A stretch of 20,633 nucleotides of DNA from Betaproteobacteria bacterium (GTDB lineage Bacteria > Pseudomonadota > Gammaproteobacteria > Burkholderiales > Casimicrobiaceae). The notes under the pieces were generated by a model, which saw only the letters and a list, made by a program, of their open reading frames with translations, ran no database searches and was not told the DNA's origin. Position 1 is the stretch's first letter, and every line of letters begins with the position of its first letter. The stretch lies in NCBI GenBank assembly GCA_005888955.1, contig VBCS01000067.1, forward strand, positions 1 through 20,633, given 5' to 3'. Both the position numbers and the translations under genes were made by a program. Of this stretch, positions 1-7,877 are shown piece after piece.

Positions 1-1049
1 TGCGCGTTGGTGCCGAACATTTACGTCGGCATCCCCTTTACCGACAAATGGTCGTTCGGGCTCGGGGTCAATGTACCGTTCGGATTGAAGACTGAATACG
101 ACTCCGACTGGCTCGGCCGCTTTCAGGCGGTCGACTCGAAGATCGAAACGATCAACGTCAACCCGGCGCTGTCGTGGGAGCCAACCAAGAATTTGACCGT
201 GGGCGCCGGCGTCAACTGGCAGCGGTTGAAGGCCACCCTTACCAAGCATGTGAATTACGCGGGCGCCTTCGCGACGGGTGTCGGTGGCCTCGTCGCCGCC
301 GGGCAGCTTCCCGCTGCGGCCGCGCCCGTCCTCATCGGCTCGGCCTTCGGATTGGAGTCCGATGCCCATGTGTCCGGCAACGACAGCGGCTGGGGCTGGA
401 ACGTGGGAGCGCTGTGGCAGGCCAATGAACAAACCCGGTTCGGCGTCGCCTACCGTTCCAAGATCAAGTACACCGTCACCGGCTCGGTGAACTTCAGCAA
501 CCCGACGGCTTCCTCGCTCGGGCCCCTTCAGCGCTGGCAAACGGCGACGTCGCGATCGCGATCGAGATGCCCGATACGGCCAACGTGTCGGTTTTCCATC
601 AGTTCAACAACAAGTGGGATCTGATGGCGGACCTCCAGTACACCGGCTGGAGCACGATTCAGGAACTGAGGATCGTGCGCAGCACCGGTGCAGTGTTGTC
701 GGTGACGCCGGAGAACTTCCGCGACACCTGGCGTGCCTCGGTAGGCGCCAATTATCGCTACAGCGACCAATGGATATTCCGCGGGGGTCTCGCCTACGAT
801 CAATCGCCCGTGCGCGACGCGCAGCGCACGCCGCGGCTACCCGACAACGATCGGACCTGGATCGCGCTCGGCGTGCAATACAAGTACTCGCCCAGCATTG
901 CGGTCGATTTCGCCTGGGCGTACATCTTCGTGCGCGATCCGAGCATGAATCAGAACGACGGAAGCACCGCCACCAACGGTTTGATCAGCGGGTCGTACCG
1001 GAGCAACGTCAACATCGTCGGCCTCCAGCTGACCTACACGGCCAAGTAA
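1..1049 (+). CDS. FadL/TodX-family outer-membrane channel, 5'-truncated by the window and frameshifted
   Basis: Transports long-chain fatty acids or other hydrophobic substrates across the outer membrane (OmpP1/FadL/TodX beta-barrel family). The open frame at base 1 reads NIYVGIPFTDKWSFGLGVN and VPFGLKTEYDSDWLGRFQA, typical of the family's N-terminal half; the true start lies before the window. This frame runs as far as SSLGPLQ near 531. The family-like sequence then resumes one frame back as ALANGDVAIAIEMPDTANV and continues through barrel strands (WDLMADLQYTGW, YRYSDQWIFRGGLAYD, SPSIAVDFAWAY) to a stop at 1047-1049. A one-base loss around 520-533, near a GGGCCCC run, would explain this, as a real mutation or a sequencing error. 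The last residue is Lys, not the usual aromatic. The terminator that follows and the beta-oxidation genes downstream fit a fatty-acid uptake role. Family call is firm; substrate is inferred. Confidence 0.85.
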
Positions 1050-1076
1050 TCGCGGTAACACGTCCAGAGTTGGTGT

Positions 1077-1115
1077 CCGCGCCGCAGAGTCGCACCCTGC
1101 GGCGCGGCGCTTTTT
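1077..1115 (+). terminator. Rho-independent terminator after the FadL-type gene
   Basis: Perfect 11-bp inverted repeat: CCGCGCCGCAG at 1077-1087 and CTGCGGCGCGG at 1097-1107, with a 9-nt loop. CGC and five T residues (1111-1115) follow. It begins 28 bases after the stop codon and separates the FadL-type gene from the hydratase/dehydrogenase gene, so that gene probably has its own promoter or depends on read-through. Confidence 0.85.
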
Positions 1116-1126
1116 GACGACGTTGA

Positions 1127-3460
1127 ATGAAGCCCCTGAACATGCCGGAGTCGCGCATCCTCATTCGCAAGGCCGCCGTCCTCGGTGCGGGCGTCATGGG
1201 CGCGCAGATCGCCGCGCACCTCGCCAACGCCGGCGTTCCGGCGCTGCTGTTCGATCTTCCGGCCAAGGAGGGCGATCCGAACGGCATCGCGCAAAAAGCG
1301 ATCGAGAACCTGAAGAAGCTCGAGCCCTCGCCGCTGGCGGCAAAGGACCGCGCCGCCGGCATCACGCCGGCAAACTACGACCAGCATCTCGCGCTGCTTG
1401 CCGGATGCGACCTCGTGATCGAGGCGATATCCGAGCGCATGGATTGGAAACAGGCGCTTTACGAGAAGGTCGCGCCGCACATCGGCGCGCAAGCGATCTT
1501 CGCGAGCAACACCTCCGGCCTGTCGATCAACGCGCTGGCGCAAGCCTGCCCGGCTCACCTGCGGCCGCGGTTCTGCGGTGTCCATTTTTTCAATCCCCCG
1601 CGCTACATGCATCTGGTCGAGCTGATCGCGCAACACGCCGCCGAGCCGCTGCTCCTCGATCAGCTCGAGACCTTCCTGACGACGGCGCTGGGCAAGGGCG
1701 TCGTCCGCGCCAAGGACACGCCAAACTTCGTCGCCAACCGCGTCGGCGTTTTCTCGATGCTGGCAACAATGGCGCACACCGAAAGGTTCGGGCTCGGTTT
1801 CGACGTCGTCGACGCGCTGACCGGGCCCGCGATCGGCCGCGCCAGGAGCGCGACGTATCGCACCAGCGACGTGGTGGGCCTCGACACCATGGCGCACGTG
1901 ATCCGGACAATGGACGAGGCGCTGCCCGACGACCCGTGGCACAAGTATTACCAGGCTCCGGTTTGGCTCAAGGCGCTCATCGACAAGGGAGCACTCGGCC
2001 AGAAAACGAAAGCCGGCTTCTTCCGGAAAGTCGGCAAGGAAATCGAGGTCCTCGATCGCGCCACGCAGACTTACCGGGCTTCCGCGGGCGCGATCGATCC
2101 GGAGATCGCGGCGATCCTGGCCTTGCCGGCGCCGGCGGAGCAGTTCGCGCGACTACGCGCGCATGCGCATCCCCAGGCGCAATTTCTATGGGCGATCTTC
2201 CGCGATCTTTTTCATTACTGCGCCTTTCATCTCGCCACAATCGCGGACAACGCGCGCGACGTCGACCTCGCGATTCGCTGGGGCTTCGGCTGGAAGATGG
2301 GCCCGTTCGAGACCTGGCAGGCCGCCGGCTGGCGGCTGGTCGCGGAGTGGATTGCCGAGGACGTTGCCGCCGGCAAGGCGCTTGCTGCGGTGGCGCTGCC
2401 CGAGTGGGTGACGGCCGGCCCGGCTGCGGCAGGCGTGCACACGCCGGCGGGCGCGTACTCGCCGGCGACCAACACTTTCCATCCGCGCTCGAAGTTGCCC
2501 GTTTACGCGCGGCAATACTTTCCCGATCCGGTCCTCGGCGAGAAACCGCAGGTGGGCACGACGATCCTGGAAACCGACGCGGTGCGGATGTGGCATACCG
2601 GCGACGACATCGCCATCGTCTCGTTCAAGACCAAGCAGCACACCATTCGCTCCGACGTGCTCGACGGACTGCTCGCGGCGATCGCCGAAGCCGAGGCGGT
2701 GCAGGCGGGAGAATGGGACACGCTCGAGGCAGTCGTCGCCAAGTTCCAGCAAACATCGCAGCGGCTTCGCTACAGCCTAATTCCGACCGTCGCCGCCGTG
2801 CGCGGCATGGCGCTCGGCGGGGCCTGCGAATTTATCATGCACTGCGATCGCGCAGTCGCCGCGCTGGAGTCTTATATCGGCCTCGTCGAAGCGGGCGTCG
2901 GCCTGCTGCCGGCCGGAGCCGGATGCAAGGAGCTCGCTCTGCGGGGCGCGCAGGAAGCCGCTCGCGGCTCCGTCGGCGGCCAGCTCGATCTCTTCCCCTT
3001 CCTGCGCACTTCCTTTCAGCAAGTCGCCCTGGCGACGGTCGCCAAAAGCGGACTGGACGCCAGGAACCTGGGTTATCTCAGGCCTGCCGACATCGTTATA
3101 TTCAACTCCTATGAGCTCCTGTGGGTCGCCAAGGCGCAGGTGCGGGCGCTGTCGGAGGCCGCCTATCGACCGCCGCTACCGCTCTCCGGGATCGCCGTCG
3201 CGGGCAAGACCGGTATCGCCACGCTCGAAATGATGCTGGTCAACATGCGCGACGGCGGATTCATCTCCGCGCATGACTTCGAGGTAGGACTACGCATCGC
3301 ACGCGTGCTGTGCGGCGGCGAGGTCGAGTCGGGGAGCCTCGTGGACGAGAAGTGGCTCCTCGATCTCGAGCGCCGCGAGTTCATGGCGCTGCTCAAGAAT
3401 CCCAGGACGCAGGAGCGCATCGCCCACACCCACAAGACTGGCAAGCCACTGCGAAATTGA
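1127..3460 (+). CDS. 3-hydroxyacyl-CoA dehydrogenase / enoyl-CoA hydratase fusion (FadN-like beta-oxidation enzyme)
   Basis: Catalyses the hydration and NAD-dependent oxidation steps of fatty-acid beta-oxidation. The 777-residue protein has the dehydrogenase first and the crotonase domain last, the reverse of FadB and as in Bacillus FadN. Visible features: the Rossmann loop GAGVMG at residues 20-25; SNTSG near 127-131; the catalytic pair H153 and E165 in GVHFFNPPRYMHLVELI; and an HAD C-terminal domain with KTKAGFF. The crotonase part (about 500-777) keeps both catalytic glutamates, E568 in GGACEF and E588 in GLVEAGVGLLP, spaced 20 residues apart as in FadB. The ending KTGKPLRN is typical. The start could be 1127 or the ATG at 1142; neither has a clear Shine-Dalgarno. 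The thiolase follows after 12 bases, so the two genes probably form an operon. Confidence 0.93.
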   Translation: MKPLNMPESRILIRKAAVLGAGVMGAQIAAHLANAGVPALLFDLPAKEGDPNGIAQKAIENLKKLEPSPLAAKDRAAGITPANYDQHLALLAGCDLVIEAISERMDWKQALYEKVAPHIGAQAIFASNTSGLSINALAQACPAHLRPRFCGVHFFNPPRYMHLVELIAQHAAEPLLLDQLETFLTTALGKGVVRAKDTPNFVANRVGVFSMLATMAHTERFGLGFDVVDALTGPAIGRARSATYRTSDVVGLDTMAHVIRTMDEALPDDPWHKYYQAPVWLKALIDKGALGQKTKAGFFRKVGKEIEVLDRATQTYRASAGAIDPEIAAILALPAPAEQFARLRAHAHPQAQFLWAIFRDLFHYCAFHLATIADNARDVDLAIRWGFGWKMGPFETWQAAGWRLVAEWIAEDVAAGKALAAVALPEWVTAGPAAAGVHTPAGAYSPATNTFHPRSKLPVYARQYFPDPVLGEKPQVGTTILETDAVRMWHTGDDIAIVSFKTKQHTIRSDVLDGLLAAIAEAEAVQAGEWDTLEAVVAKFQQTSQRLRYSLIPTVAAVRGMALGGACEFIMHCDRAVAALESYIGLVEAGVGLLPAGAGCKELALRGAQEAARGSVGGQLDLFPFLRTSFQQVALATVAKSGLDARNLGYLRPADIVIFNSYELLWVAKAQVRALSEAAYRPPLPLSGIAVAGKTGIATLEMMLVNMRDGGFISAHDFEVGLRIARVLCGGEVESGSLVDEKWLLDLERREFMALLKNPRTQERIAHTHKTGKPLRN

Positions 3461-3462
3461 CA

Positions 3463-3467
3463 GGAGG
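3463..3467 (+). promoter_or_regulatory. Strong Shine-Dalgarno of the thiolase gene
   Basis: GGAGG lies five bases before the ATG at 3473, in the 12-base gap after the hydratase/dehydrogenase stop. It fixes the thiolase start and suggests that translation of the second cistron is independent. Confidence 0.7.
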
Positions 3468-3472
3468 ATCAC

Positions 3473-4669
3473 ATGCCCAGGCAAATGCAGGACGTGTATA
3501 TCGTTGCGGCAACGCGTACACCGGTCGGCAAGGCGCCGCGCGGCGCGTTCAAGCACACCCGCCCGGATTCGCTGCTCTCGCACGTCCTGAAGAGCGTCCT
3601 CGCACAGGTGCGAGAGATCGAGCCCGAGCGGATCGAAGACGTGATCGTCGGCTGCGCGATGCCCGAATACGAACAGGGCATGAACGTTGCGCGGATCGGC
3701 CTGCTGCTCGCCGGACTGCCTAACACCGTCGCGGGAGTGACGATCAATCGCTTCTGCTCGTCGGGCCTCAACGCGGTGTCGATCGCCGCCGATCGCATTC
3801 GTACCGGCGAAGCCGACATCGTGATCGCCGCCGGCACGGAGAGCATGAGCATGATTCCGATGCTGGGAAGGCTGGCGCTCAACGCCGAAGTCTTCGCGAA
3901 AGACGAGAACCTCGGCATCGCCTATGGCATGGGACTGACTGCCGAGAAGGTCGCCGCCGGCTGGAAGGTATCGCGCGAGGAGCAGGATGCGTTTGCGCTC
4001 GCCAGTCATCAAAAGGCGCTCGCCGCGCAGGCGAACGGTGAATTCAGCGCGGAGATATCGCCGTATCCCATCCGGGAAAACGTGCCCGATCTCGCGTCGG
4101 GCAAGATCGTCACCCGCGAGCGCCGTATCGATCGCGACGAGGGGCCGCGCGCCGACACCAGCGCCGACGGGCTTGCCAAGCTAAAACCCGTGTTCGCGGC
4201 CAGGGGGTCGGTGACTGCGGGCAACAGTTCGCAGATGTCGGATGGCGCCGGGGCGTCGGTCGTAGTCAGCGAGGGAGTGCTGAGGGAACTGGGGCTGACG
4301 CCTCTCGCGCGCTGGGTCGGATTCGCGGTCGGCGGTGTCGCGCCCGAAGTGATGGGGGTCGGCCCGATCGCTGCGATTCCGAAGGTGCTCAAGCGCACCG
4401 GCGTCAAGCAGGATGAGATCGGCTGGATCGAATTGAACGAGGCGTTCGCCGCACAGAGCCTCGCCGTCATCAAGGAGCTCGGGCTCGACCCGGCCAAGGT
4501 CAACCCGCTGGGCGGGGCAATTGCGCTCGGTCATCCCTTGGGCGCGACCGGCGCGGTGCGGACCGCAACGATCGTGCACGGCCTGCGCCGGCGCAAGCAG
4601 AAGTACGGTATGGTTACCATGTGTGTAGGCACCGGCATGGGCGCCGCGGGTATTTTCGAAGCCGTATAA
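3473..4669 (+). CDS. Acetyl-CoA C-acyltransferase (beta-oxidation thiolase, FadA-type)
   Basis: Cleaves 3-ketoacyl-CoA with CoA to acetyl-CoA and a shortened acyl-CoA, the last step of beta-oxidation. The 398-residue length is normal for the family. The nucleophile is C95 in NRFCSSGLN; the other catalytic residues are H354 in GHPLGATG and C384 in CVGTGMG. The N-terminus DVYIVAATRTPVGKAPRGAFK and the motif WIELNEAFAAQSLAV are thiolase signatures. It starts 12 bases after the upstream hydratase/dehydrogenase, which makes the product this enzyme would cleave. Biosynthetic acetoacetyl-CoA thiolase use cannot be excluded from sequence, but the operon argues for degradation. No damage seen. Confidence 0.94.
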   Translation: MPRQMQDVYIVAATRTPVGKAPRGAFKHTRPDSLLSHVLKSVLAQVREIEPERIEDVIVGCAMPEYEQGMNVARIGLLLAGLPNTVAGVTINRFCSSGLNAVSIAADRIRTGEADIVIAAGTESMSMIPMLGRLALNAEVFAKDENLGIAYGMGLTAEKVAAGWKVSREEQDAFALASHQKALAAQANGEFSAEISPYPIRENVPDLASGKIVTRERRIDRDEGPRADTSADGLAKLKPVFAARGSVTAGNSSQMSDGAGASVVVSEGVLRELGLTPLARWVGFAVGGVAPEVMGVGPIAAIPKVLKRTGVKQDEIGWIELNEAFAAQSLAVIKELGLDPAKVNPLGGAIALGHPLGATGAVRTATIVHGLRRRKQKYGMVTMCVGTGMGAAGIFEAV

Positions 4670-4704
4670 GCGTCGCAGATCAGCGCCAGCCTTCGTTACT
4701 CCTC

Positions 4705-4748
4705 GCTCGCGATCCTCATGTACTATCGTGTACATTCCGGTCGCGAGC
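4705..4748. repeat. Long imperfect stem-loop downstream of the thiolase gene
   Basis: Outer arms GCTCGCGA (4705-4712) and TCGCGAGC (4741-4748) pair perfectly. Inner arms ATGTAC (4718-4723) and GTACAT (4730-4735) also pair perfectly, around the 6-nt loop TATCGT. An asymmetric internal loop separates them. There is no T-run after it, so it is not a standard terminator. It ends two bases before the first copy of the dispersed repeat and could be part of that element, a REP-like structure, or an operator. Confidence 0.6.
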
Positions 4749-4749
4749 T

Positions 4750-4912
4750 GTTGCGGCGCGAGCCCGGGAGCAGGGGCCCCGCGAAGCGGGGATGCGACGA
4801 GGCGAGTCGACGCTACCGGCCGACGCGGGCCCGTGGCCCAACGCTGCGGCGGTAAGGAGGACGGGCGCCTCGGCTGGCACCGATCTGCTCGCTTTCCGCT
4901 GTGGCATCGAGG
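4750..4912 (+). repeat. Dispersed intergenic repeat, copy A
   Basis: Matches copy B at 13101-13268 in ordered blocks: GCGGCGCGAGCCCG near 4753, a hairpin, GAGGCGAGTCGACGCT near 4799-4814, CGGCCGACGCG near 4817-4827, GCTGC plus AAGGAGG at 4843-4860, and GTGGCAT at 4901-4907. The hairpin here is CCCCGC/GCGGGG (4777-4791, GAA loop). It fills the gap between the thiolase and the chalcone-isomerase-like gene and encodes nothing convincing. Its end supplies a GAGG (4909-4912) suitably placed before the ATG at 4920. Confidence 0.65.
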
Positions 4913-4919
4913 CAGACAA

Positions 4920-5480
4920 ATGATCTACAAATTCGCGGTCGCGATCATTGCGCTGACACTCTCTTCCGTCCTCGGTGCCGCCGAAGTCGGTGGCGTCAAG
5001 CTCGATGACAAGATTTCGCTTGGCGGGCAGGAGCTGGTACTCAACGGTGCCGGCATCCGCACCCGCGCTATTTTCAAAGTCTATGTGGCAAGCCTGTATG
5101 TGCCGCAAAAAACCGCGGACCCCGCGGGCGTGCTCGCGAAGGGCCCGCGCCGGATTCAGCTGAACCTGTTGCGCACGCTCTCTGCCGACCAACTGGCCGA
5201 TGCACTGAACGACGGTCTCGCCGAGGCCAATTCCCCCGCCGAGCTGGCCGCGGTCAAGCCGCAGGCGGATCAGCTCCTTGGCATCATGAAGGCGTTCAAG
5301 GAAGTCAAGGAAAAGGACGTCATCACCCTCGACTTCGTCGACGGCGCGACGAAGGTAGGCTGGAATGGAGAGAACAAAGGCGCGATCGCCGGCGAGCCGT
5401 TCAACCGCGCCCTCAGCAGGATCTGGATCGGCGACAAGCCCGTACAGACGGATCTGAAGAAGGCGCTGCTCGGCGGCTAG
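4920..5480 (+). CDS. Secreted chalcone-isomerase-fold protein
   Basis: A 186-residue protein with a signal peptide (MIYKFAVAIIALTLSSVLG, cleavage around residues 18-21), so probably periplasmic. The mature part, with VGGVKLDDKISLGGQELVLN, GAGIRTRAIFKVYVASLYV and NRALSRIWIGDKPVQTDLKKALLG, matches the bacterial chalcone isomerase-like family. These proteins share the fold of plant chalcone isomerase and fatty-acid-binding relatives, and most have no assigned reaction. The start is the ATG at 4920, because GAGG lies seven bases upstream and the signal peptide begins there; an in-frame GTG at 4728 would add 64 low-complexity residues translated from the repeat. Its place between beta-oxidation genes makes lipid binding plausible but unproven. 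It ends 27 bases before the convergent acyl-CoA dehydrogenase gene. Confidence 0.85.
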   Translation: MIYKFAVAIIALTLSSVLGAAEVGGVKLDDKISLGGQELVLNGAGIRTRAIFKVYVASLYVPQKTADPAGVLAKGPRRIQLNLLRTLSADQLADALNDGLAEANSPAELAAVKPQADQLLGIMKAFKEVKEKDVITLDFVDGATKVGWNGENKGAIAGEPFNRALSRIWIGDKPVQTDLKKALLGG

Positions 5481-5507
5481 CGTCACCATCCCCGAGCCCC
5501 CCGGCTC

Positions 5508-6713
5508 TCAGCGATATCGCGCGAGCTCCATTTTCGCGATCTGGTTCCGGTGCACTTCATCGGGACCGTCCACGAAACGCAGCGTGCGCGCATGCGCATA
5601 TCCGTAGGCCAGCGTGAAATCGTCGGAGAGGCCGCCGCCGCCGTGCGCCTGGATCGCCCAATCGATGACTTTGCACGCCATGGCCGGCGCCGCGACCTTG
5701 ATCATGGCGATCTCTCGCGCCGCCGCCTTGTTGCCCAAGGTATCCATCATGTAGGCGGCGTTGAGCACGAGAAAGCGCGCCTGGTCGATAAGGATGCGCG
5801 ACTCGGCGATGCGCTCCAGCGTCACAGTCTGCTCGGCGATCGGCTTGCCGAAGGCGACGCGCGACAGCGCCCGCCGACACGTGTCTTCGAGCGCCCGCTC
5901 GGCAAGGCCTATCGCCCGCATGCAGTGGTGAATGCGCCCGGGCCCGAGCCGGCCCTGCGCGATCTCAAAGCCGCGACCCTCGCCCAACAGCATGTTGGAC
6001 GCCGGCACGCGTACGTTTTCGAACAGCACCTCGGCGTGACCATGCGGCGCGTCGTCGTAGCCGAATACCGGGAGGTGACGCAGCACGTTCACACCGGGAG
6101 CATCGCGCGGGACAATGATCATCGACTGTCGCTTATGGCGATCAGGATGATCCGGATCGGTCTTGCCCATGAAGATGAAAACCTTGCACCGCGGATCGCA
6201 GGCTCCCGACAGCCACCACTTGCGGCCGTTGATGACGTAGTCGCCGCCGTCGCGGTCGATCGAGCTCTGGATGTTGGTCGCGTCGCTCGAGGCTACCGCG
6301 GGCTCGGTCATCGCGAAACAGGAGCGGATCCTGCCCTCCAGAAGCGGCTTCAGCCATTGCTTCTTCTGCTCCGGCGTGCCGTAGCGCTCGAGCGTTTCCA
6401 TGTTGCCGGTATCCGGCGCCGAGCAATTGAAGACCTCGGGCGACCACGGTACGCGTCCCATGATCTCGCACAGCGGCGCGTATTCCAGGTTGGTCAGGCC
6501 GGCGCCTGACTTGGACTTGGGCAGGAACAGATTCCACAATTCCTGCGCCCTGGCCTTCCCCTTGAGCTCTTCGATGAGCGGGACCGGTTGCCAGCGGTCG
6601 CCCTCGGCGACTTCACCGGCATAGCGTCCCTCGTTCGGATAGATGTGCTCGTCCATGAAGGCGGCGAGCCGAGACGCCAGCTCCTTGGTTTTCGTCGAGT
6701 ATTCGAAGTCCAT
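5508..6713 (-). CDS. ACAD10/11-like acyl-CoA dehydrogenase
   Basis: Flavoprotein of the acyl-CoA dehydrogenase family, 401 residues. Visible: helical N-terminal domain (MDFEYSTKTKELASRLAAFM); FAMTEPAVASSDATNI and GRKWWLSGACDPRCKVFIFM of the middle beta-domain; and the C-terminal helical domain with AFGKPIAEQTVTLERIAESR and AIQAHGGGGLSDDF. Near the end it reads VDGPDEVHRNQIAKMEL, the form I recall for ACAD10/11, with Asp (D382) where medium-chain enzymes carry the catalytic Glu. Relatives act on 4-phosphoacyl-CoA made by a partner kinase, and the kinase-like gene lies immediately upstream. The start at 6713 is set by AGGAG six bases before it; a longer frame to 6869 would overlap the kinase gene. 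Third gene of the SDR-kinase-dehydrogenase operon. Family firm; substrate inferred. Confidence 0.92.
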   Translation of the reverse strand: MDFEYSTKTKELASRLAAFMDEHIYPNEGRYAGEVAEGDRWQPVPLIEELKGKARAQELWNLFLPKSKSGAGLTNLEYAPLCEIMGRVPWSPEVFNCSAPDTGNMETLERYGTPEQKKQWLKPLLEGRIRSCFAMTEPAVASSDATNIQSSIDRDGGDYVINGRKWWLSGACDPRCKVFIFMGKTDPDHPDRHKRQSMIIVPRDAPGVNVLRHLPVFGYDDAPHGHAEVLFENVRVPASNMLLGEGRGFEIAQGRLGPGRIHHCMRAIGLAERALEDTCRRALSRVAFGKPIAEQTVTLERIAESRILIDQARFLVLNAAYMMDTLGNKAAAREIAMIKVAAPAMACKVIDWAIQAHGGGGLSDDFTLAYGYAHARTLRFVDGPDEVHRNQIAKMELARYR

Positions 6714-6719
6714 GGCGAA

Positions 6720-6724
6720 CTCCT
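6720..6724 (-). promoter_or_regulatory. Shine-Dalgarno of the acyl-CoA dehydrogenase gene
   Basis: AGGAG on the - strand, six bases before the ATG at 6711-6713. It decides the start in favour of MDFEYS over the longer frame. Confidence 0.65.
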
Positions 6725-6765
6725 GCGCGCATGCGTCAAAGGGAAAAAGCAGCCCCGCGTCGCGG

Positions 6766-7848
6766 TCAGCGCCGCGCGAGAATCTTTTGCACCCGCTGCC
6801 AGCCAAGCTCGGCCATCCGGCGTGCCCAGCGTCCGACTTCCGGCGCGTGCTCGCTTGCCGCCGTACCATCGACGACGCGGCCCATGATGCCCTGCGCGAT
6901 GCCCGCGGCGCGGAACATGTTGTACGCGATATAGAAGTCCCAATGATCGGGAACGATCGGCCCGCGGCCGACGCGGCGGCAATACGCGGCGATGTATTCC
7001 GCCTCGAAAGGGATGCCGAGCGCCCCGAGATCGAGCCCCCTCATGCCGCCGAATGGGCCACCGCCGGGAACGTGCCAACTCATGCAGTGATAGGCGAAAT
7101 CGGCGAGCGGGTGTCCCAACGTCGAGAGCTCCCAATCCAGCACGGCGACGATGCGGGCTTCGGTCGGATGAAAGATGAGATTGTCGAGGCGATAGTCGCC
7201 ATGAACGATGGTGGTCTCGTCGTCCGTCGGAATGTTCTCCGGAAGCCATTCGATCAGCCGATCCATCGCTTCGATTTTCTCGGTCTCTGACGCGCGGTAT
7301 TGCTTCGTCCAGCGCGCGATCTGCCGCGCGAAGTAATTGCCCGTCTTGCCGTAGTCGACGAGGCCGAGCGCCCGATAATCGACCTTGTGCAAGGCGGCGA
7401 TGACGCGATTCATTTCGGCGAAGATCGCCGCGCGCCCGTTCCGGTTCCTGTCCGGCAACGAGGGATCCCAGAAGATGCGCCCGTCGACGCAATCCATGAC
7501 GAAAAACGCGGTGCCGATGACGCTCTCGTCGGCGCACAGGCACCGGGTCCTCGGCACCGGCACGTCGCTGTCGCGCAACGCCGTCATCACCCGATACTCG
7601 CGGTCGACGGCATGCGCGGAAGGAAGCAGCTTCCCCGGAGGTTTGCGCCGCAGCACGTAACGCTTGCCGCCGGCGCTCAGGCGAAACGTCGGATTGGACT
7701 GCCCGCCTTTGAACTGCTCGACCTCCAGCGGACCGTCGAAGCCATCGATGTGCTGGCGGAGATACGCCTCCAGTCTGACCAGGTCGAAGCGATTCCTCTC
7801 CGACACGGGCATCGTGCCGGCGAACGCGTCGCGGTCGGTCGTTCCCAT
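6766..7848 (-). CDS. Aminoglycoside-phosphotransferase-fold kinase (ACAD10/11 kinase-domain / LvaA-like)
   Basis: A 360-residue kinase of the APH/choline-kinase fold. Visible: FKGGQSNPTFRL (nucleotide loop, about 46-57), YVLRRKPPGKLLPSAHAVDREY with the ATP-binding Lys and a Glu, the catalytic loop HGDYRLDN (H217, D219, N224), and the metal-binding DWE at 238-240 followed by LSTLGHP. This set is typical of the subfamily found beside or fused to acyl-CoA dehydrogenases rather than of antibiotic-resistance enzymes. In the levulinate pathway (LvaA) and in mammalian ACAD10/11 the domain phosphorylates the 4-hydroxyl of acyl-CoAs. The start at 7848 is 29 bases after the SDR stop; the ATG at 7812 is an alternative, and neither has a strong Shine-Dalgarno. 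The dehydrogenase start follows 52 bases downstream. Resistance is unlikely; substrate is inferred. Confidence 0.9.
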   Translation of the reverse strand: MGTTDRDAFAGTMPVSERNRFDLVRLEAYLRQHIDGFDGPLEVEQFKGGQSNPTFRLSAGGKRYVLRRKPPGKLLPSAHAVDREYRVMTALRDSDVPVPRTRCLCADESVIGTAFFVMDCVDGRIFWDPSLPDRNRNGRAAIFAEMNRVIAALHKVDYRALGLVDYGKTGNYFARQIARWTKQYRASETEKIEAMDRLIEWLPENIPTDDETTIVHGDYRLDNLIFHPTEARIVAVLDWELSTLGHPLADFAYHCMSWHVPGGGPFGGMRGLDLGALGIPFEAEYIAAYCRRVGRGPIVPDHWDFYIAYNMFRAAGIAQGIMGRVVDGTAASEHAPEVGRWARRMAELGWQRVQKILARR

Positions 7849-7877
7849 GGCTGGCCGGCGAGCTAGCTCGCTTTGTT

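Noticed and set aside
1114..3114. 666-codon open frame overlapping the hydratase/dehydrogenase gene in another frame
   Set aside because: It is Arg/Ala-rich shadow sequence typical of GC-rich DNA. The other frame carries every catalytic motif of a known enzyme.
4728..4919. GTG-started 64-codon N-terminal extension of the chalcone-isomerase-like protein
   Set aside because: It is translated from the stem-loop and repeat copy A. The ATG at 4920 has a Shine-Dalgarno and begins a good signal peptide.
5494..5507. GAGCC/GGCTC hairpin between the convergent chalcone-isomerase-like and dehydrogenase genes as a terminator
   Set aside because: Only a 5-bp stem and no T-run on either strand.
6766..7848. 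Aminoglycoside resistance gene
   Set aside because: The APH fold is present, but the motifs and position beside an ACAD10/11-like dehydrogenase point to acyl-CoA metabolism.
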